DNA from: Candidatus Saccharimonadota bacterium
GTDB taxonomy: Bacteria > Patescibacteriota > Saccharimonadia > Saccharimonadales > UBA4665
Assembly: GCA_002746885.1 (NCBI GenBank)
Contig: PDRS01000005.1
Coordinates: 351,648-415,647 of the forward strand
Direction: 5' to 3'
DNA length: 64,000 nt
In this document: piece by piece, positions 1 to 10,866 of the stretch
Layout of the letters: each line of letters begins with the position of its first letter
Position numbering within the stretch: position 1 is the first letter of the stretch
Position numbers and translations under genes: made by a program
Notes under the pieces: model-generated
Databases searched by the model: none
What the model was told of the DNA's origin: nothing
The model's input: only the letters and a program-made list of their open reading frames with translations

Positions 1-248
1 TTCCACCGACCCAGGTTAGTGTACTAAACGACACCAAAGGCGAGGTAGCAACCGCCGTTCTTATTACGTGCGATCCGCCTGGGTTCAGTACAAACCGTCT
101 CGTTGTATGGGGCAAACAGATTAGTCCAAGCGTGACATCAAACACTGCACCTACTACCGCACCCACCGTCGCAGAGCCCACCGAAATCACCAGCAACGGT
201 CCCACGCTGTGGACGCGCATGTGGCGCGGCATCCAGTTCTGGAACTAG
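1..248 (+). CDS. 3' end of a hypothetical protein, truncated by the window start (ends ...GPTLWTRMWRGIQFWN*)
   Basis: Open frame from position 3 to TAG at 246-248; Thr/Pro-rich tail. Confidence 0.55.
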   Translation, partial: PPTQVSVLNDTKGEVATAVLITCDPPGFSTNRLVVWGKQISPSVTSNTAPTTAPTVAEPTEITSNGPTLWTRMWRGIQFWN

Positions 249-275
249 ACAACCTGTAGCGGCAACTAGAGTAGA

Positions 276-1772
276 TCAGGGTAATATGTACGCTGTTTGC
301 GCCAGCTCAGGCGCACCGCTACCCGACGACCGCACAGTGTACCCATAGCGATAATCTGGCGCAAAAAACACGCCATATTCGGGTAAACCTGGCTGCAAAA
401 CACGCCGATTTATATTGTCGTATTCATACACCACTACTTTGCCAGCAGAGATATAGCTCAGCCGATCGCCATCCATCCAAGTCGCATGCTCTTGCGGTGG
501 ATCGATGGCGTCAATTGCTTTGTATAGATAAGTATCATCCTGTTCAAGATCATACACAGCATGGTTTTGGCGATTCGCCGCTACAATAAACCGCGCATTG
601 GCCGAAAACGCAACGTACTGCGGAGAAACGAGCCTGAGAAACCGAAATGGATGCGGCGTATCCGTCGGCCTCGCGAGAACAGCATCGAGCGGATTGCGAA
701 ATACATACACGCCCTTGAGCGCACTGGAACCCGCCACTACGTACCATTTGCCTTCATACTGCGCAATATCAAGCACATACCGTTCCGCCACCGGCAACTG
801 CCGCAACATGCTACTGCGCGTCCCTTGCTGAAGCACGACCGAAACACTCCCCGTCTTTGGCGTGCCGCCGAGCGGAGCATCAGTGACATACAACACCGTG
901 TCATCGCCGTACGTCTTGTAAGCAAAAACTCTGTTAAGCTGAAGCGAAGTGGGCGGCTCACCGCCTAATCGAGCTGTTCGTAATCCTTTGGTTTCAGTGT
1001 TATACACATAGAACTTATCGTACTTTTTGTCAAAAAAGTGCACTTGGTCAGTCGGCTGAAGCTGCAGTTCACGGGTAACGTTTCGTACCTGCGTACCCGC
1101 ACGATCCATCACGATATATTCTTGCGCAGCAGAGCCCTCAGCCGTAAACGACCTGAGTGTCAAAAAATGGCGTTCATCGCTCGACCATTCCACGACTTTC
1201 CATGATTGAACAGAGTCCGCCACCGTGAAAACACTCGATTCTATCGACACGGTTTCGCTACTTAAGTCCTTGTTGTTGCGCAAATCTATAACCTGTATTT
1301 GACTCGGAGCCGCGACCTCGGAACCAACTAGCCAGCGACGACTCGGGCTTTGTGTCAAAAACGCAAGTTGACCAGTGAACGAAAGTGTATTTGTTGTTTT
1401 CAGTTTGTTCGGAAAGAGAATAGGGTAATCAAACCGCTGAACATCTCCGCCGACAACAGTGATGGTACGCTTCCAATCTTGATAGCCTGTGCGCGAGACA
1501 CGAAACGCATATTCTCCGCTCTGTAAATTGATCTTGCCGTTGGTCCGAAAGGACCGCTCTACGCCATCAATGAAAACATCAGCACCTTTCGGTTGGCTCG
1601 AAACAAATACTAAACCGCAGCGATTAACCGTTCCATCTCTACTAAAGCAGTAGCCGTCAGTTTGTTTCAAAAGCACCCAACTCAAGAGCGCGATCGCGAT
1701 GCCAATAAGACAATAGCTCGTAATGAGAAACGCGCGATGAAAACGTTCTTTCCGCGGGTTAAGAAAATCCAT
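276..1772 (-). CDS. PEGA-domain membrane-anchored protein with beta-propeller-like C-terminal region
   Basis: N-terminal TM helix, then PKGADVFIDGVERSFRTNGKINLQSGEYAFRVSRTGYQDWKRTITVVGGD (PEGA). Start moved to internal MDFLNPRKERF. Confidence 0.75.
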   Translation of the reverse strand: MDFLNPRKERFHRAFLITSYCLIGIAIALLSWVLLKQTDGYCFSRDGTVNRCGLVFVSSQPKGADVFIDGVERSFRTNGKINLQSGEYAFRVSRTGYQDWKRTITVVGGDVQRFDYPILFPNKLKTTNTLSFTGQLAFLTQSPSRRWLVGSEVAAPSQIQVIDLRNNKDLSSETVSIESSVFTVADSVQSWKVVEWSSDERHFLTLRSFTAEGSAAQEYIVMDRAGTQVRNVTRELQLQPTDQVHFFDKKYDKFYVYNTETKGLRTARLGGEPPTSLQLNRVFAYKTYGDDTVLYVTDAPLGGTPKTGSVSVVLQQGTRSSMLRQLPVAERYVLDIAQYEGKWYVVAGSSALKGVYVFRNPLDAVLARPTDTPHPFRFLRLVSPQYVAFSANARFIVAANRQNHAVYDLEQDDTYLYKAIDAIDPPQEHATWMDGDRLSYISAGKVVVYEYDNINRRVLQPGLPEYGVFFAPDYRYGYTVRSSGSGAPELAQTAYILP

Positions 1773-1970
1773 AGCACGTTTTAGTATACCGCAACTCCAC
1801 GCGAGGTCATCGAATATTCGACCACGAATGAGTCGCAATGACAAAAACATCAGTAGACACACCTGCAGCCCCGACAAACGTACCGTAGCACCTAAACCGC
1901 TTGCGTTTCGAAGAGCAAAAGCGGTATGATGTAAGAAATAGACCTATCAGGCGAGAGGAAGCCAAACAAT

Positions 1971-3050
1971 ATGGGAAAAGCAGTCGTCCAGCTCAACGGC
2001 ACAGCATACGATGCAGGTACCGGTCAACGGATAGCTGACATTTCGCCAGCACGCGGCGCGCAGCGAACAGCCCCAGCCCAAAAGCCAAAACGCACAGCTG
2101 CCGCAAAGACCGCTTCTGCCGCCTCTGCCACAAGACAGCGAAAACCGGCAGCCCACACGAAGCACCGCGCGACACAGTCATCAAAAACGCTCATGCGCCA
2201 CGCCGTCAAAAAACCTGCCAGCAGCACAAAAAAACAACTGCACGTTCAGCACGAGTTAACTCATACCACACAACACGCCCCCGTCGTAAAACAAACCGCT
2301 GCGCACGTGGACGCAGCTCGGTTGCACCGCGCTCAGCAGGTTGAAAAAGATCACCAGGTACGCCGTTTTCACAGCCCAGCACCTATTCCAGTTACATTTA
2401 CTGACCTCGCCGTACAAACAAGCCCCAACGATCCTACTGAACCCGCAGACCCAGCTCCAGATATTCCGCCACCAGCACCTATTCCCGACGAGAAACAGAA
2501 ACAGCAACCTCACGACATGTTTGAGCAGGCAATCGCAAACGCAACGCATTACGTCGACATTGCTGCCCACAAAGCACATTTTAGAAAAAAAGCTCGCCGG
2601 CATGTCGCCGCGATGAGCGCTGGCATAGTGAGCCTGCTTCTTATTGGCGGATTCTTGGCGTATGCCAACATACCGAGCGTTCAGGTACGCGTGGCTGGAG
2701 TGGTCGCAGGCGTCTCAACACGGCTACCCGACTTCAGAGCGGCTGGTTTTACATACGATAGCGTCTCGGGAGAAAATGAACGAATTGTGTATAACTTTCA
2801 CAGCGAGCTCGCGCCATATCAGCTCATCGAGCAGCAAACAAACTGGAACGGCAAGCAGATGATACACCATGTTTCTTCTGTTGCAGCAAATGGGCGACCA
2901 AACTACACCCAGCTTACCGCTGGCAACATAATGGTGTACAAATTCAGCGATACTCATGCAACATGGGTCAAAGACGGCATATGGTACCAAGCGCACGGCG
3001 ACCAGCCCCTCAGCGACGATCAAATCCGCGCCCTCGTGGAAAACAGCTAG
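1971..3050 (+). CDS. Hypothetical single-pass membrane protein with a basic Ala/Lys/Pro-rich N-terminus and a conserved extracytoplasmic domain
   Basis: Long ORF, TM segment MSAGIVSLLLIGGFLAYANI; C-terminal HVSSVAANGRPNYTQLTAGNIMVYKFSDTHATWVKDGIWYQ. Confidence 0.7.
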   Translation: MGKAVVQLNGTAYDAGTGQRIADISPARGAQRTAPAQKPKRTAAAKTASAASATRQRKPAAHTKHRATQSSKTLMRHAVKKPASSTKKQLHVQHELTHTTQHAPVVKQTAAHVDAARLHRAQQVEKDHQVRRFHSPAPIPVTFTDLAVQTSPNDPTEPADPAPDIPPPAPIPDEKQKQQPHDMFEQAIANATHYVDIAAHKAHFRKKARRHVAAMSAGIVSLLLIGGFLAYANIPSVQVRVAGVVAGVSTRLPDFRAAGFTYDSVSGENERIVYNFHSELAPYQLIEQQTNWNGKQMIHHVSSVAANGRPNYTQLTAGNIMVYKFSDTHATWVKDGIWYQAHGDQPLSDDQIRALVENS

Positions 3051-3193
3051 CGTAAACGGCGCATGGGCGCCCGAAGCCAAACGGCAAGCACATAGCGAGC
3101 AGTCGAACGGCGCACAAAACCAGTTTTTGGCGAGCAGCAAAAGGGAAGTATCAGACACTAGGAGAGAACGACCTTCCTCTGTATACTAAAGCC

Positions 3194-4618
3194 ATGACAA
3201 CCATCCGCACACGCTTCGCGCCCAGTCCAACTGGATACATCCATGTCGGAAACGTTCGCGCCGCACTATTTCCTTGGCTGCTGGCCCGCCAACAAAACGG
3301 ACAGTTCATTTTGCGCATAGAAGACACCGACCAAGCGCGTTTTGTCGAAGGCGCAACCGACCTCATACTAGAAACGCTCCAGTGGCTTGGACTCGAATGG
3401 GACGAAGGCCCGCGCGTCGGCGGCTCTTTTGGCCCGTATGTTCAGACTGAACGCCGCGACATCTACCACACTTGGGCACAAAAGCTTATCGACAGAGACC
3501 TCGCCTATGCCGATCCTTATACGCCAGAACAAGTTCAAACCTTTCGCGAAGAAGCAAAAGCCGCCAAACGTGCGTTTTTGTACCGCGACCACCGTCCACC
3601 GAACCCGCCCGCCTGGGACGGCTCCCAGCCGCTCCGCTTCAAAGTAAGTGAAATCAAGCGCTACACATGGCACGATCCTGTCATGGGCGAGCTGACTGCT
3701 GGGCCAGAAGCATTAGATGACTTTATCCTCATAAAGGCAGACGGCTTGCCCACCTACAATTTTGCACACATCGTCGACGACGCCGAAATGGGTATTACGC
3801 ACGTTATACGCGGACTTGAATATATCAGCAGTATTCCGCGCTACCTCAGCCTGTACGAAGCGCTCGAGCTTACGCCCCCCGTACTAGCTTGCTTACCGCA
3901 CATCATGGCGCCCGACGGCAAAAAAAAGCTCGGAAAACGCGACGGCGGTGCCAAAAGCGTGACAGACTACCGCACCGACGGTATTCTTCCCGAAGCCATG
4001 CTTAACTTTCTCGCCAGCCTCGGCTGGAACGACGGCACCGAGCAAGAGATTTTCAGCCGCGAAGAGCTGATAGAGAAATTTAGTCTCGAACGTGTCCAGA
4101 AGAGCGGCGCGCGCTTCGACGAAGCCCGATTACTCTGGATGAATGGGCAGTGGATTCGCCGCCTCGAGCTCGACGATCTGTACGCGCGAGTCGCAGCCTA
4201 CTGGCCAACCGAAGCCGCAACCGCCGAAGTACCATACAAAAAGCAAGTGCTCGCCCTCGTCCAAGACCGTCTCAAAACCCTCGCCGAACTACCCGTACTG
4301 ACGCGCTACTTTTTTACCGAGCCAGCCGAAAATCGCACACTCATCACAGAAAACAAGCAGCTCAAGAAACTTGAACCTAGCGACATTGACCGCTTAGTCG
4401 CCGCAGCCCGCAACAAACTGAGCGGGGTAGAGCAGTGGGACGCTGAGCACATTCAGACCGCACTCAACGAACTATTGGAAGAAACTGGCCAAAAACCCGG
4501 CGTACTTTTCAGCCTCGTCCGCGTATACACCACCTGGACTCCTTTCAGTCCAGAGCTCCCCGCAACCCTCGCGCTCCTCGGAAAAGAAACCACCATTAAC
4601 AGACTTCCAGCACAGTAA
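3194..4618 (+). CDS. gltX: Glutamate--tRNA ligase
   Basis: RFAPSPTGYIHVGNVRAALFPWLLAR (HIGH-type) and KKLGKRDGG (KMSKS-type). Confidence 0.97.
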   Translation: MTTIRTRFAPSPTGYIHVGNVRAALFPWLLARQQNGQFILRIEDTDQARFVEGATDLILETLQWLGLEWDEGPRVGGSFGPYVQTERRDIYHTWAQKLIDRDLAYADPYTPEQVQTFREEAKAAKRAFLYRDHRPPNPPAWDGSQPLRFKVSEIKRYTWHDPVMGELTAGPEALDDFILIKADGLPTYNFAHIVDDAEMGITHVIRGLEYISSIPRYLSLYEALELTPPVLACLPHIMAPDGKKKLGKRDGGAKSVTDYRTDGILPEAMLNFLASLGWNDGTEQEIFSREELIEKFSLERVQKSGARFDEARLLWMNGQWIRRLELDDLYARVAAYWPTEAATAEVPYKKQVLALVQDRLKTLAELPVLTRYFFTEPAENRTLITENKQLKKLEPSDIDRLVAAARNKLSGVEQWDAEHIQTALNELLEETGQKPGVLFSLVRVYTTWTPFSPELPATLALLGKETTINRLPAQ

Positions 4619-4674
4619 ACGGCTATTGTTTACCCAAAAACTAGTAGTTGGCGCTAGAGAACTAACCCCGCCTT

Positions 4675-5106
4675 TTAATTAGCCCAGGGTACTATCTCTA
4701 CGGCCAAATAATGCGGGTACTGCCCCAGAGCTCCCGCAACGACATTTGAGAGCAAATTCCCAGAAGCTTTCTCTCTTTTTTCAGTTTCACTATGCTCTTG
4801 CGCAACCCGAAAAACAGTCTTAGTAGGACCAGTAGAAGTTGACTCGTCTGACTCGCCATTACCCCCAGCTACCGCAACAGAACCTAATGTATAACACTGC
4901 ACAGAACCAAAAGAAATAGCTTCTCTTAGCTCCTCCACAATACTTTTCTCAGACACTTCGTCTGGCAAGGGCGGCTGCACAGCAACCTCAAACAAAATCA
5001 GACTACCTCCGCATTTCCGCGCCCGCGCAGAAACCTTATATATGGTTTGTCCTGCAGGGGTCTGCTGCGTACCCTGTTCTATGTGTGATCCTGGTGTAGT
5101 TGGCAT
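4675..5106 (-). CDS. Hypothetical protein
   Basis: 143-aa ORF in an otherwise unoccupied gap. Confidence 0.5.
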   Translation of the reverse strand: MPTTPGSHIEQGTQQTPAGQTIYKVSARARKCGGSLILFEVAVQPPLPDEVSEKSIVEELREAISFGSVQCYTLGSVAVAGGNGESDESTSTGPTKTVFRVAQEHSETEKREKASGNLLSNVVAGALGQYPHYLAVEIVPWAN

Positions 5107-5210
5107 ATTAGCACTTTACCTTACATAAAATAAAAATCCCATAAATCATACCCAATCGCCCATGCCAAAGCAAGCATAAGCAATTGCTTTTTTCTGCTAC
5201 AATAATGCTT

Positions 5211-6611
5211 ATGATTAGTGATTTTGTCGGCGGAGAAGAACGTCCGCGCAGGCCAAAACGAATTGAACCCCTGGAAAGGAAACCCCAGAAATCTATTCAT
5301 GAGCTTGCGGCCGAACACGACGCAAGGGAAGCCGCCGCCAATGAACAACATCGGGCTTCTTCGGAGCCAGAAAGCAGGCGGCGAGAAGACGTATTCGAAG
5401 AACCAGTGTTCACACCGCCCGACATGATCACCGAAACAGCCACCCAAGAACCTTCCGATCAACCGACGCATACCCTCACTCGCGACAAAGACCGAACCAA
5501 CGGCTTCTTGACATTTCGCTGGACCCTCAGTCGAAAGTGGACTATCATCGCCGCTGTGCTTACCGTACTTCTCATAGGCGGCGGGGGCATCGCGGCTTAC
5601 TACCTCACAAAGCCAGGCGTCAAAGGCGGCGTATACATAAGCAAGAGCAAGCGGCCGCCGAAACCAGAACCCAAAATTACAACGGTTGCGAGCAGCCTCA
5701 GCGGCCTACAGGTTGATCCCGCCGTCAACGAACGGCCCGTTATTGGCGTCATGATAGAAAACAGTCTGGCAGCTCGACCCCAAAGCGGGCTTGATCAAGC
5801 GAGCGTGGTCTTTGAGGCCATCGCCGAAGGCGGCGTGACACGCTTTCTCGCACTTTTCCAAGACACACAACCCGACTACATCGGACCAGTGCGCAGCGCA
5901 CGACCATACTTCGTGCAGTGGTGTATGAGCTTTGATTGCGCTTACGGGCATGCTGGCGGAAGCCCAGAGGCGCTCGCCAATATTCGCCAGTGGGGCACAA
6001 AAGATTTACCCGACACACGCGGCATATATTGGCGCGCTTCTAACCGATATTCACCGCATAATCTCTATTCTAGTAGTGCAAAACTCAGCGAGCTTGCTGC
6101 ATCGCGCGGCTACGGCAAACCGACTTTTACCGGCTTTACACGCAAGGCCGACCAGCCGCTCCACAAAGCAGCCCCAGCACAGGCAGGCGAAGCGCCAACC
6201 GACGGCCGCCAAAAAGCACACCTGATCAATCTCAACATATCGAGCGGCAAGTACAACGCGCGCTTTGACTATGACGCCACCAGCAATAGCTATAAACGCA
6301 GTCAAGGCGGTGCCGCCCACATAGCCGTCAATGCCGCCGGACAACAAACCCACATAAGCGCTCGAGTTGTCGTTGCGCTCGTTATGCAGTACGGCATTCA
6401 GGCGGATCGCGTACACAGCGTTTACAACACCGTCGGAAACGGCCAAGCATATATCTTCCAAGACGGCAGCGTCGTCCAGGCAAACTGGAGCAAGACGAGC
6501 GTCGCTGGACCGCTCGTTTTGACCGACGCAAACGGAAACCCCATCGCACTTAACGCCGGCAAAACATGGATAACCGCTCTCGGCGGACCTGGTCGTTTAT
6601 CATACCAATAA
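5211..6611 (+). CDS. DUF3048 domain-containing protein (YerB-like)
   Basis: RPVIGVMIENSLAARPQSGLDQASVVFEAIAEGGVTRFLALFQDTQPDYIGPVRSARPYFVQW; ATG at 5211 lies 7 nt after TACAAT. Confidence 0.9.
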   Translation: MISDFVGGEERPRRPKRIEPLERKPQKSIHELAAEHDAREAAANEQHRASSEPESRRREDVFEEPVFTPPDMITETATQEPSDQPTHTLTRDKDRTNGFLTFRWTLSRKWTIIAAVLTVLLIGGGGIAAYYLTKPGVKGGVYISKSKRPPKPEPKITTVASSLSGLQVDPAVNERPVIGVMIENSLAARPQSGLDQASVVFEAIAEGGVTRFLALFQDTQPDYIGPVRSARPYFVQWCMSFDCAYGHAGGSPEALANIRQWGTKDLPDTRGIYWRASNRYSPHNLYSSSAKLSELAASRGYGKPTFTGFTRKADQPLHKAAPAQAGEAPTDGRQKAHLINLNISSGKYNARFDYDATSNSYKRSQGGAAHIAVNAAGQQTHISARVVVALVMQYGIQADRVHSVYNTVGNGQAYIFQDGSVVQANWSKTSVAGPLVLTDANGNPIALNAGKTWITALGGPGRLSYQ

Positions 6612-6614
6612 ACT

Positions 6615-8150
6615 ATGGACTTTTTTAGCAAATACCGCCGCCAGCTCACCTCACGCATCATTGTGTACGTTTTGACGCTAGAGGCGCTTGTTTTAGGGAT
6701 GGGTTGGTTTTTTATATCGCAAGATATTGCATTGACATACACCTTTGCGGCAATGGTTTTTCTGGGCGTAGGAGGAGGTTTGTTGTTTGCGAAATTCATT
6801 ACCGAAACCAGCACCGAGCCGCTGCGCGCGCTCTGGCAAGCTATTTTGCATGTTGCGCCGCATAGCCAGTCGGAAACCGCGCCAAGAATAGACGAGCTCC
6901 ACTACGGCAAGGAGCTCGTTTCGAACCTCGTAAACCACATTTACCAAATGGCAAGCGTCGTTGAAGATGTCGAAAGAACCAACGCGAAAAGAGCCCAAGA
7001 CATGCATGCAAATTTCCTCGCCAATGCACTGCCGCTTCCTCTGGTGGTGCTCGACAAAACAGACACGATCGTCTACGTCAATGAAGCCGCTCTAAAATAC
7101 TTTGGCAAACCCGCCGACGAGCTTGAGGCTCAAAACGTCTACACTGCCATAGACATGTCCTTTGCCGACGACCAAACGCTCAGCAGCTGGCTGCAGGGAA
7201 CACGCACATCGAGCGTCACCGCAAACATGCGCTGGGAACGCGTCCGCATTGGGCTGCCAGGACAAAAAGACACAAAACAGTTCGATCTCGCCGCACACTA
7301 TAACAGCGATAACCCTATGGGCTACGAAACACTGCTCATCCTCTTTGACCATACCGAAATCTACAGCCAAGACGACCAGGCAATGAGCTTCGTAGCACTG
7401 ACCGTACACGAACTACGCACCCCCATGACACTGCTGCGCGGCTACATAGAAGTATTTGACGAGGAGCTCGGCCCAAGCCTAAATACCGAAATGAAAGCAT
7501 TTATGAAAAAAATGGATGCCGCCGCTCAGCAACTTGCCGCTTTCGTCGACAACATCCTGAACGTCGCAAAAATAGAAGACAACCAACTCACATTACATCT
7601 CAAAGAAGAAAAATGGGAAGATGTTTTGCGTGCTGTCGTCAACGATCTACGACTCCGCGCCAGTGTGCGCGGCGTCACCATAAAAGCAACAGTGGCCCGC
7701 AACTTACCAACGGTAGGCGTCGATCGCTACAGCATATACGAAGTTGTCGCAAACCTGTTGGACAATGCCGTCAAATACTCGCGCGGAACCAAAGAAGTAC
7801 ACCTTACTGCCAGTCTCAATACCGACGGACTTGTTGAAACGAGCGTCAAGGATTTTGGCCTAGGCATAGATAGCTCAATACTGCCGCACATTTTCGACAA
7901 ATTTTATCGCAATCATCGTAACCGCGCACAAATCGGCGGCACCGGCCTCGGCCTCTTCCTGAGCCGCGCCATTGTCCAAGCCCATGGCGGCCAAATATGG
8001 GTAAAAAGTAAAGTCGATGAAGGCAGCACTTTCACCTTTACCGTGCTGCCGTACGCAAAACTTGCAGAGCAGGGCAAGGCGGGCGACAGCGGCGGCGTCA
8101 CCCGCGGAGCACATGGCTGGATTAAAAACCACTCGCTCTACCGAGAGTAA
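6615..8150 (+). CDS. PAS-containing sensor histidine kinase
   Basis: VHELRTPMTLLRGYIEVF, NLLDNAVKYS, GGTGLGLFLSRAIVQAHGG. Confidence 0.93.
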   Translation: MDFFSKYRRQLTSRIIVYVLTLEALVLGMGWFFISQDIALTYTFAAMVFLGVGGGLLFAKFITETSTEPLRALWQAILHVAPHSQSETAPRIDELHYGKELVSNLVNHIYQMASVVEDVERTNAKRAQDMHANFLANALPLPLVVLDKTDTIVYVNEAALKYFGKPADELEAQNVYTAIDMSFADDQTLSSWLQGTRTSSVTANMRWERVRIGLPGQKDTKQFDLAAHYNSDNPMGYETLLILFDHTEIYSQDDQAMSFVALTVHELRTPMTLLRGYIEVFDEELGPSLNTEMKAFMKKMDAAAQQLAAFVDNILNVAKIEDNQLTLHLKEEKWEDVLRAVVNDLRLRASVRGVTIKATVARNLPTVGVDRYSIYEVVANLLDNAVKYSRGTKEVHLTASLNTDGLVETSVKDFGLGIDSSILPHIFDKFYRNHRNRAQIGGTGLGLFLSRAIVQAHGGQIWVKSKVDEGSTFTFTVLPYAKLAEQGKAGDSGGVTRGAHGWIKNHSLYRE

Positions 8151-8306
8151 CCAAGCCGCCGCATTTTATGCGCTACATCTCGTAAAGCAGCCGTTCTGCG
8201 CCGCTACTGCGCGGCGTTCATCATACATAACCCCATTCATATCTTGAGAACCGCCGTTTTTTCCGAAAATTGAACATTGCGCCCCAAAAATTGCTACAAT
8301 ATGCTT

Positions 8307-8717
8307 ATGCAACCAGACGCAAACGCTCCCGCACCAACACCAAAACTGAGAAAAATTCTCTGCATAGAAGACGAGCACTTTATTGGTGAACTATACACGC
8401 GAGCCCTCACCAGGGCAGGCTACGAGGTAGACGTAGAGCTTGATGGGCAAAAAGGCCTAGCCGCCGCACAGACCGATGCGTACGACATCATTCTGCTCGA
8501 CCTCATGGTGCCGCATATTACTGGCATAGAAGTACTGCGTACGCTGCGCGACCCGCGGCAAACACCGAAAATGCATGCGCGCATCATCATTACGACCAAT
8601 CTTGAGCAGCGCGATGACGTCCGCGCCGACATAGAGCGCCAAGCAGATGGATACATCGTCAAAGCCGAAATCACCCCGCGCCAGCTCGTTGAGTTTCTCG
8701 CCAAACTCGAACCGTAG
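8307..8717 (+). CDS. Single-domain response regulator receiver
   Basis: ILCIEDEHFIGELY...DIILLDLMVPHITGIEVL...DGYIVKAE; no output domain. Confidence 0.92.
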   Translation: MQPDANAPAPTPKLRKILCIEDEHFIGELYTRALTRAGYEVDVELDGQKGLAAAQTDAYDIILLDLMVPHITGIEVLRTLRDPRQTPKMHARIIITTNLEQRDDVRADIERQADGYIVKAEITPRQLVEFLAKLEP

Positions 8718-8722
8718 CAGAC

Positions 8723-9079
8723 CTACCCTAAAGCGGCAGCAAGCCGACGGGGAGGTGTGCTAGCCATAGAGACTCCTAGTCCCCCATCTAGAAGCGCGTC
8801 GCCAATCAGGTGCGCAATTTTTGGTGAAACTGGCGGAGAAAAAGCCAAGGTATGATCACCGATACGTTTTACTGTAACCTGTTTGCGTTGCGAGGAATTA
8901 GGCGAGGATTCCTCTGATAAGGCAGTATCCAAGGCAGCTTGTACAATACGACGAGCAGACTCATTGAGACCCGTAAAACCGCTAACGCTCTCAACCAAAC
9001 CGCCGACTGGCACGGTCGAACCTCGGGCGAGATCAGGACCTGGATGACAACCCTGTGCGTAATTAATCCCTAGCGGCAT
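8723..9079 (-). CDS. Hypothetical protein
   Basis: ORF starting MPLGINYAQGCHPGPDLARG with AGAGG upstream. Confidence 0.5.
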   Translation of the reverse strand: MPLGINYAQGCHPGPDLARGSTVPVGGLVESVSGFTGLNESARRIVQAALDTALSEESSPNSSQRKQVTVKRIGDHTLAFSPPVSPKIAHLIGDALLDGGLGVSMASTPPRRLAAALG

Positions 9080-9198
9080 ATACGACCTCTTATTACCTAT
9101 GCATGTCATATTACCCTATATCGATCTTTTTTCAATCTAAATCCGGCGTATATTTTTTGACAGAAAAAAGAGATTTCGTGCTAAAATACACCTTACGT

Positions 9199-9948
9199 AT
9201 GACGAAAACGTTTCGTTTTGAGGAAATTGGCTTAGAAACTCGTGACAAACGCGTATACGAGGCGCTAGTAGCGAGTCCGCGCAGCAGTCTGCGGAAGATC
9301 GCCGCCGCCACGGGCATCAACCGAGGCAGCGTGTATGAAAGCATGAAAAAGCTCGCAGAGCGAGGGCTTGTCGGCTCCATAGAAGTCGGTAAGCAACGCC
9401 GCTACACCGCTAGCAACCCAGAAGTCATCATAGAGCTCCTGCGCGAACGCCAGGAACAAGCCGTAGCCGCACGCGCGATGGCCGAAACGTACATCGCAGA
9501 GCTACCCAAGCCAGACGAAGAAGTTACAAACAGCGCTTCGTTTGCCATGTTTTACGAAGATCATGAAGGCGTAGCAGCCATTTTGCGCGACGTACTGGCC
9601 ACTTGCCGCGAGCAAGCACATCCAGCCTACCGCGTCATTTCCACGAAACGCGTCCGCCAGTACATGTACCAAAATTTTCCAAACTTTACGCAACGACGTA
9701 TTGCCAGCGGCATTGCCGTACGCGTTATAGGTGTTGGCACGGGCAGCAGCGGTGATGACCTGAGCGAGCGCAAACAACTACTCGCCACCCGCGGCGAAGC
9801 ACCAAACTGCTACACGCTCATCTATGGCGAGAAAACTGCTTTCATCACCATGGACGAAGCAAATGTCCTTTCCGCCATTGTCATTGACAACCCAGGCGTC
9901 ACGCATTTTCAAAAAGAGCTTTTTGACCACCTATGGCAAACACTCTAG
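9199..9948 (+). CDS. TrmB-like winged-helix transcriptional regulator
   Basis: RVYEALVASPRSSLRKIAAATGINRGSVYESMKKLAERGLVGSIEVGKQRRYTASNPE. Confidence 0.85.
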   Translation: MTKTFRFEEIGLETRDKRVYEALVASPRSSLRKIAAATGINRGSVYESMKKLAERGLVGSIEVGKQRRYTASNPEVIIELLRERQEQAVAARAMAETYIAELPKPDEEVTNSASFAMFYEDHEGVAAILRDVLATCREQAHPAYRVISTKRVRQYMYQNFPNFTQRRIASGIAVRVIGVGTGSSGDDLSERKQLLATRGEAPNCYTLIYGEKTAFITMDEANVLSAIVIDNPGVTHFQKELFDHLWQTL

Positions 9949-9988
9949 CACCAAACCAGCAATCAACTCATCGATCACCGCTACATAC

Positions 9989-10642
9989 ATGCCGGTGGCG
10001 GCAAATCATCAACATATTGACATGCCCGATCTAGTCCCGTCACTCCTCGCCAAACATTCTCTCATCTCTGACCAAGTGAGCGAGCCCCAGATTGCAACTA
10101 TCCTCCATGAGTTAGACAAAGTTCTGGCTCGCGGCACTGCGGGCGACATCGTCGAGTTCGGCTGCTACATCGGCACGACCAGCCTCTTTATTCGCCGCCT
10201 GCTCGATGCACGCGGCCAATCATCCCCGAGAACGTTTCACGTATACGACAGCTTCGCTGGTTTGCCGCCAAAATCCACAAAAGACGCGTCGGCAGCGGGA
10301 GAATCTTTTACCGCAGGAGAACTCGCAGCGAGCAAAAAACAGTTTTTACGCGAGTTTCAGAAAGCCGGTTTACGACCGCCCGTCATTCATAAAGGATGGT
10401 TCGCAGGCCTCAGAGCAAACGACGTACCGAACGACATTGCGTTTGCGTTCCTCGATGGCGATTTCTACGAAAGTATTCGCGACTCGCTTCGCCTTGTGCT
10501 ACCGCGCATGCAAAAGGGCAGTACCATCGTCATAGACGATTACTCACGCGAAGCACTTCCTGGCGTAGCCCGCGCCGTCCACGAACACATCAACCCCCAA
10601 ACCATCACCACAACCCACAACCTCGCCATCATCCACCTCTAA
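9989..10642 (+). CDS. TylF/MycF-like class I SAM methyltransferase
   Basis: GDIVEFGCYIGTTSLFIRRLLDA...YDSFAGLPP...DIAFAFLDGDFYESIRDSLRLVLPRMQKGSTIVIDDY. Confidence 0.85.
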   Translation: MPVAANHQHIDMPDLVPSLLAKHSLISDQVSEPQIATILHELDKVLARGTAGDIVEFGCYIGTTSLFIRRLLDARGQSSPRTFHVYDSFAGLPPKSTKDASAAGESFTAGELAASKKQFLREFQKAGLRPPVIHKGWFAGLRANDVPNDIAFAFLDGDFYESIRDSLRLVLPRMQKGSTIVIDDYSREALPGVARAVHEHINPQTITTTHNLAIIHL

Positions 10643-10866
10643 CCCCCAAGCCCACCAACCATCCTACTTTTCTATGCGATAGCATAAAAAAGTTGGGCGG
10701 AAGTGAGGATGTTTTTAGGTTCTATTTGCAGACTAGGAGTATGCGGCTGAGGGGATCAGATGTAAGGGGAGATTTTCGACCAACATACACCAAACGCGTA
10801 AGCCTGGCCGAACTAAGGAAAACGTGCACCTTTGACGATGGATATCTCTGCCCTATACTGAGCTAG

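Noticed and set aside
10396-10866. 156-aa plus-strand ORF overlapping the TylF-like methyltransferase
   Set aside because: Out-of-frame with a recognisable gene for most of its length; Arg/Pro/His-rich shadow composition.
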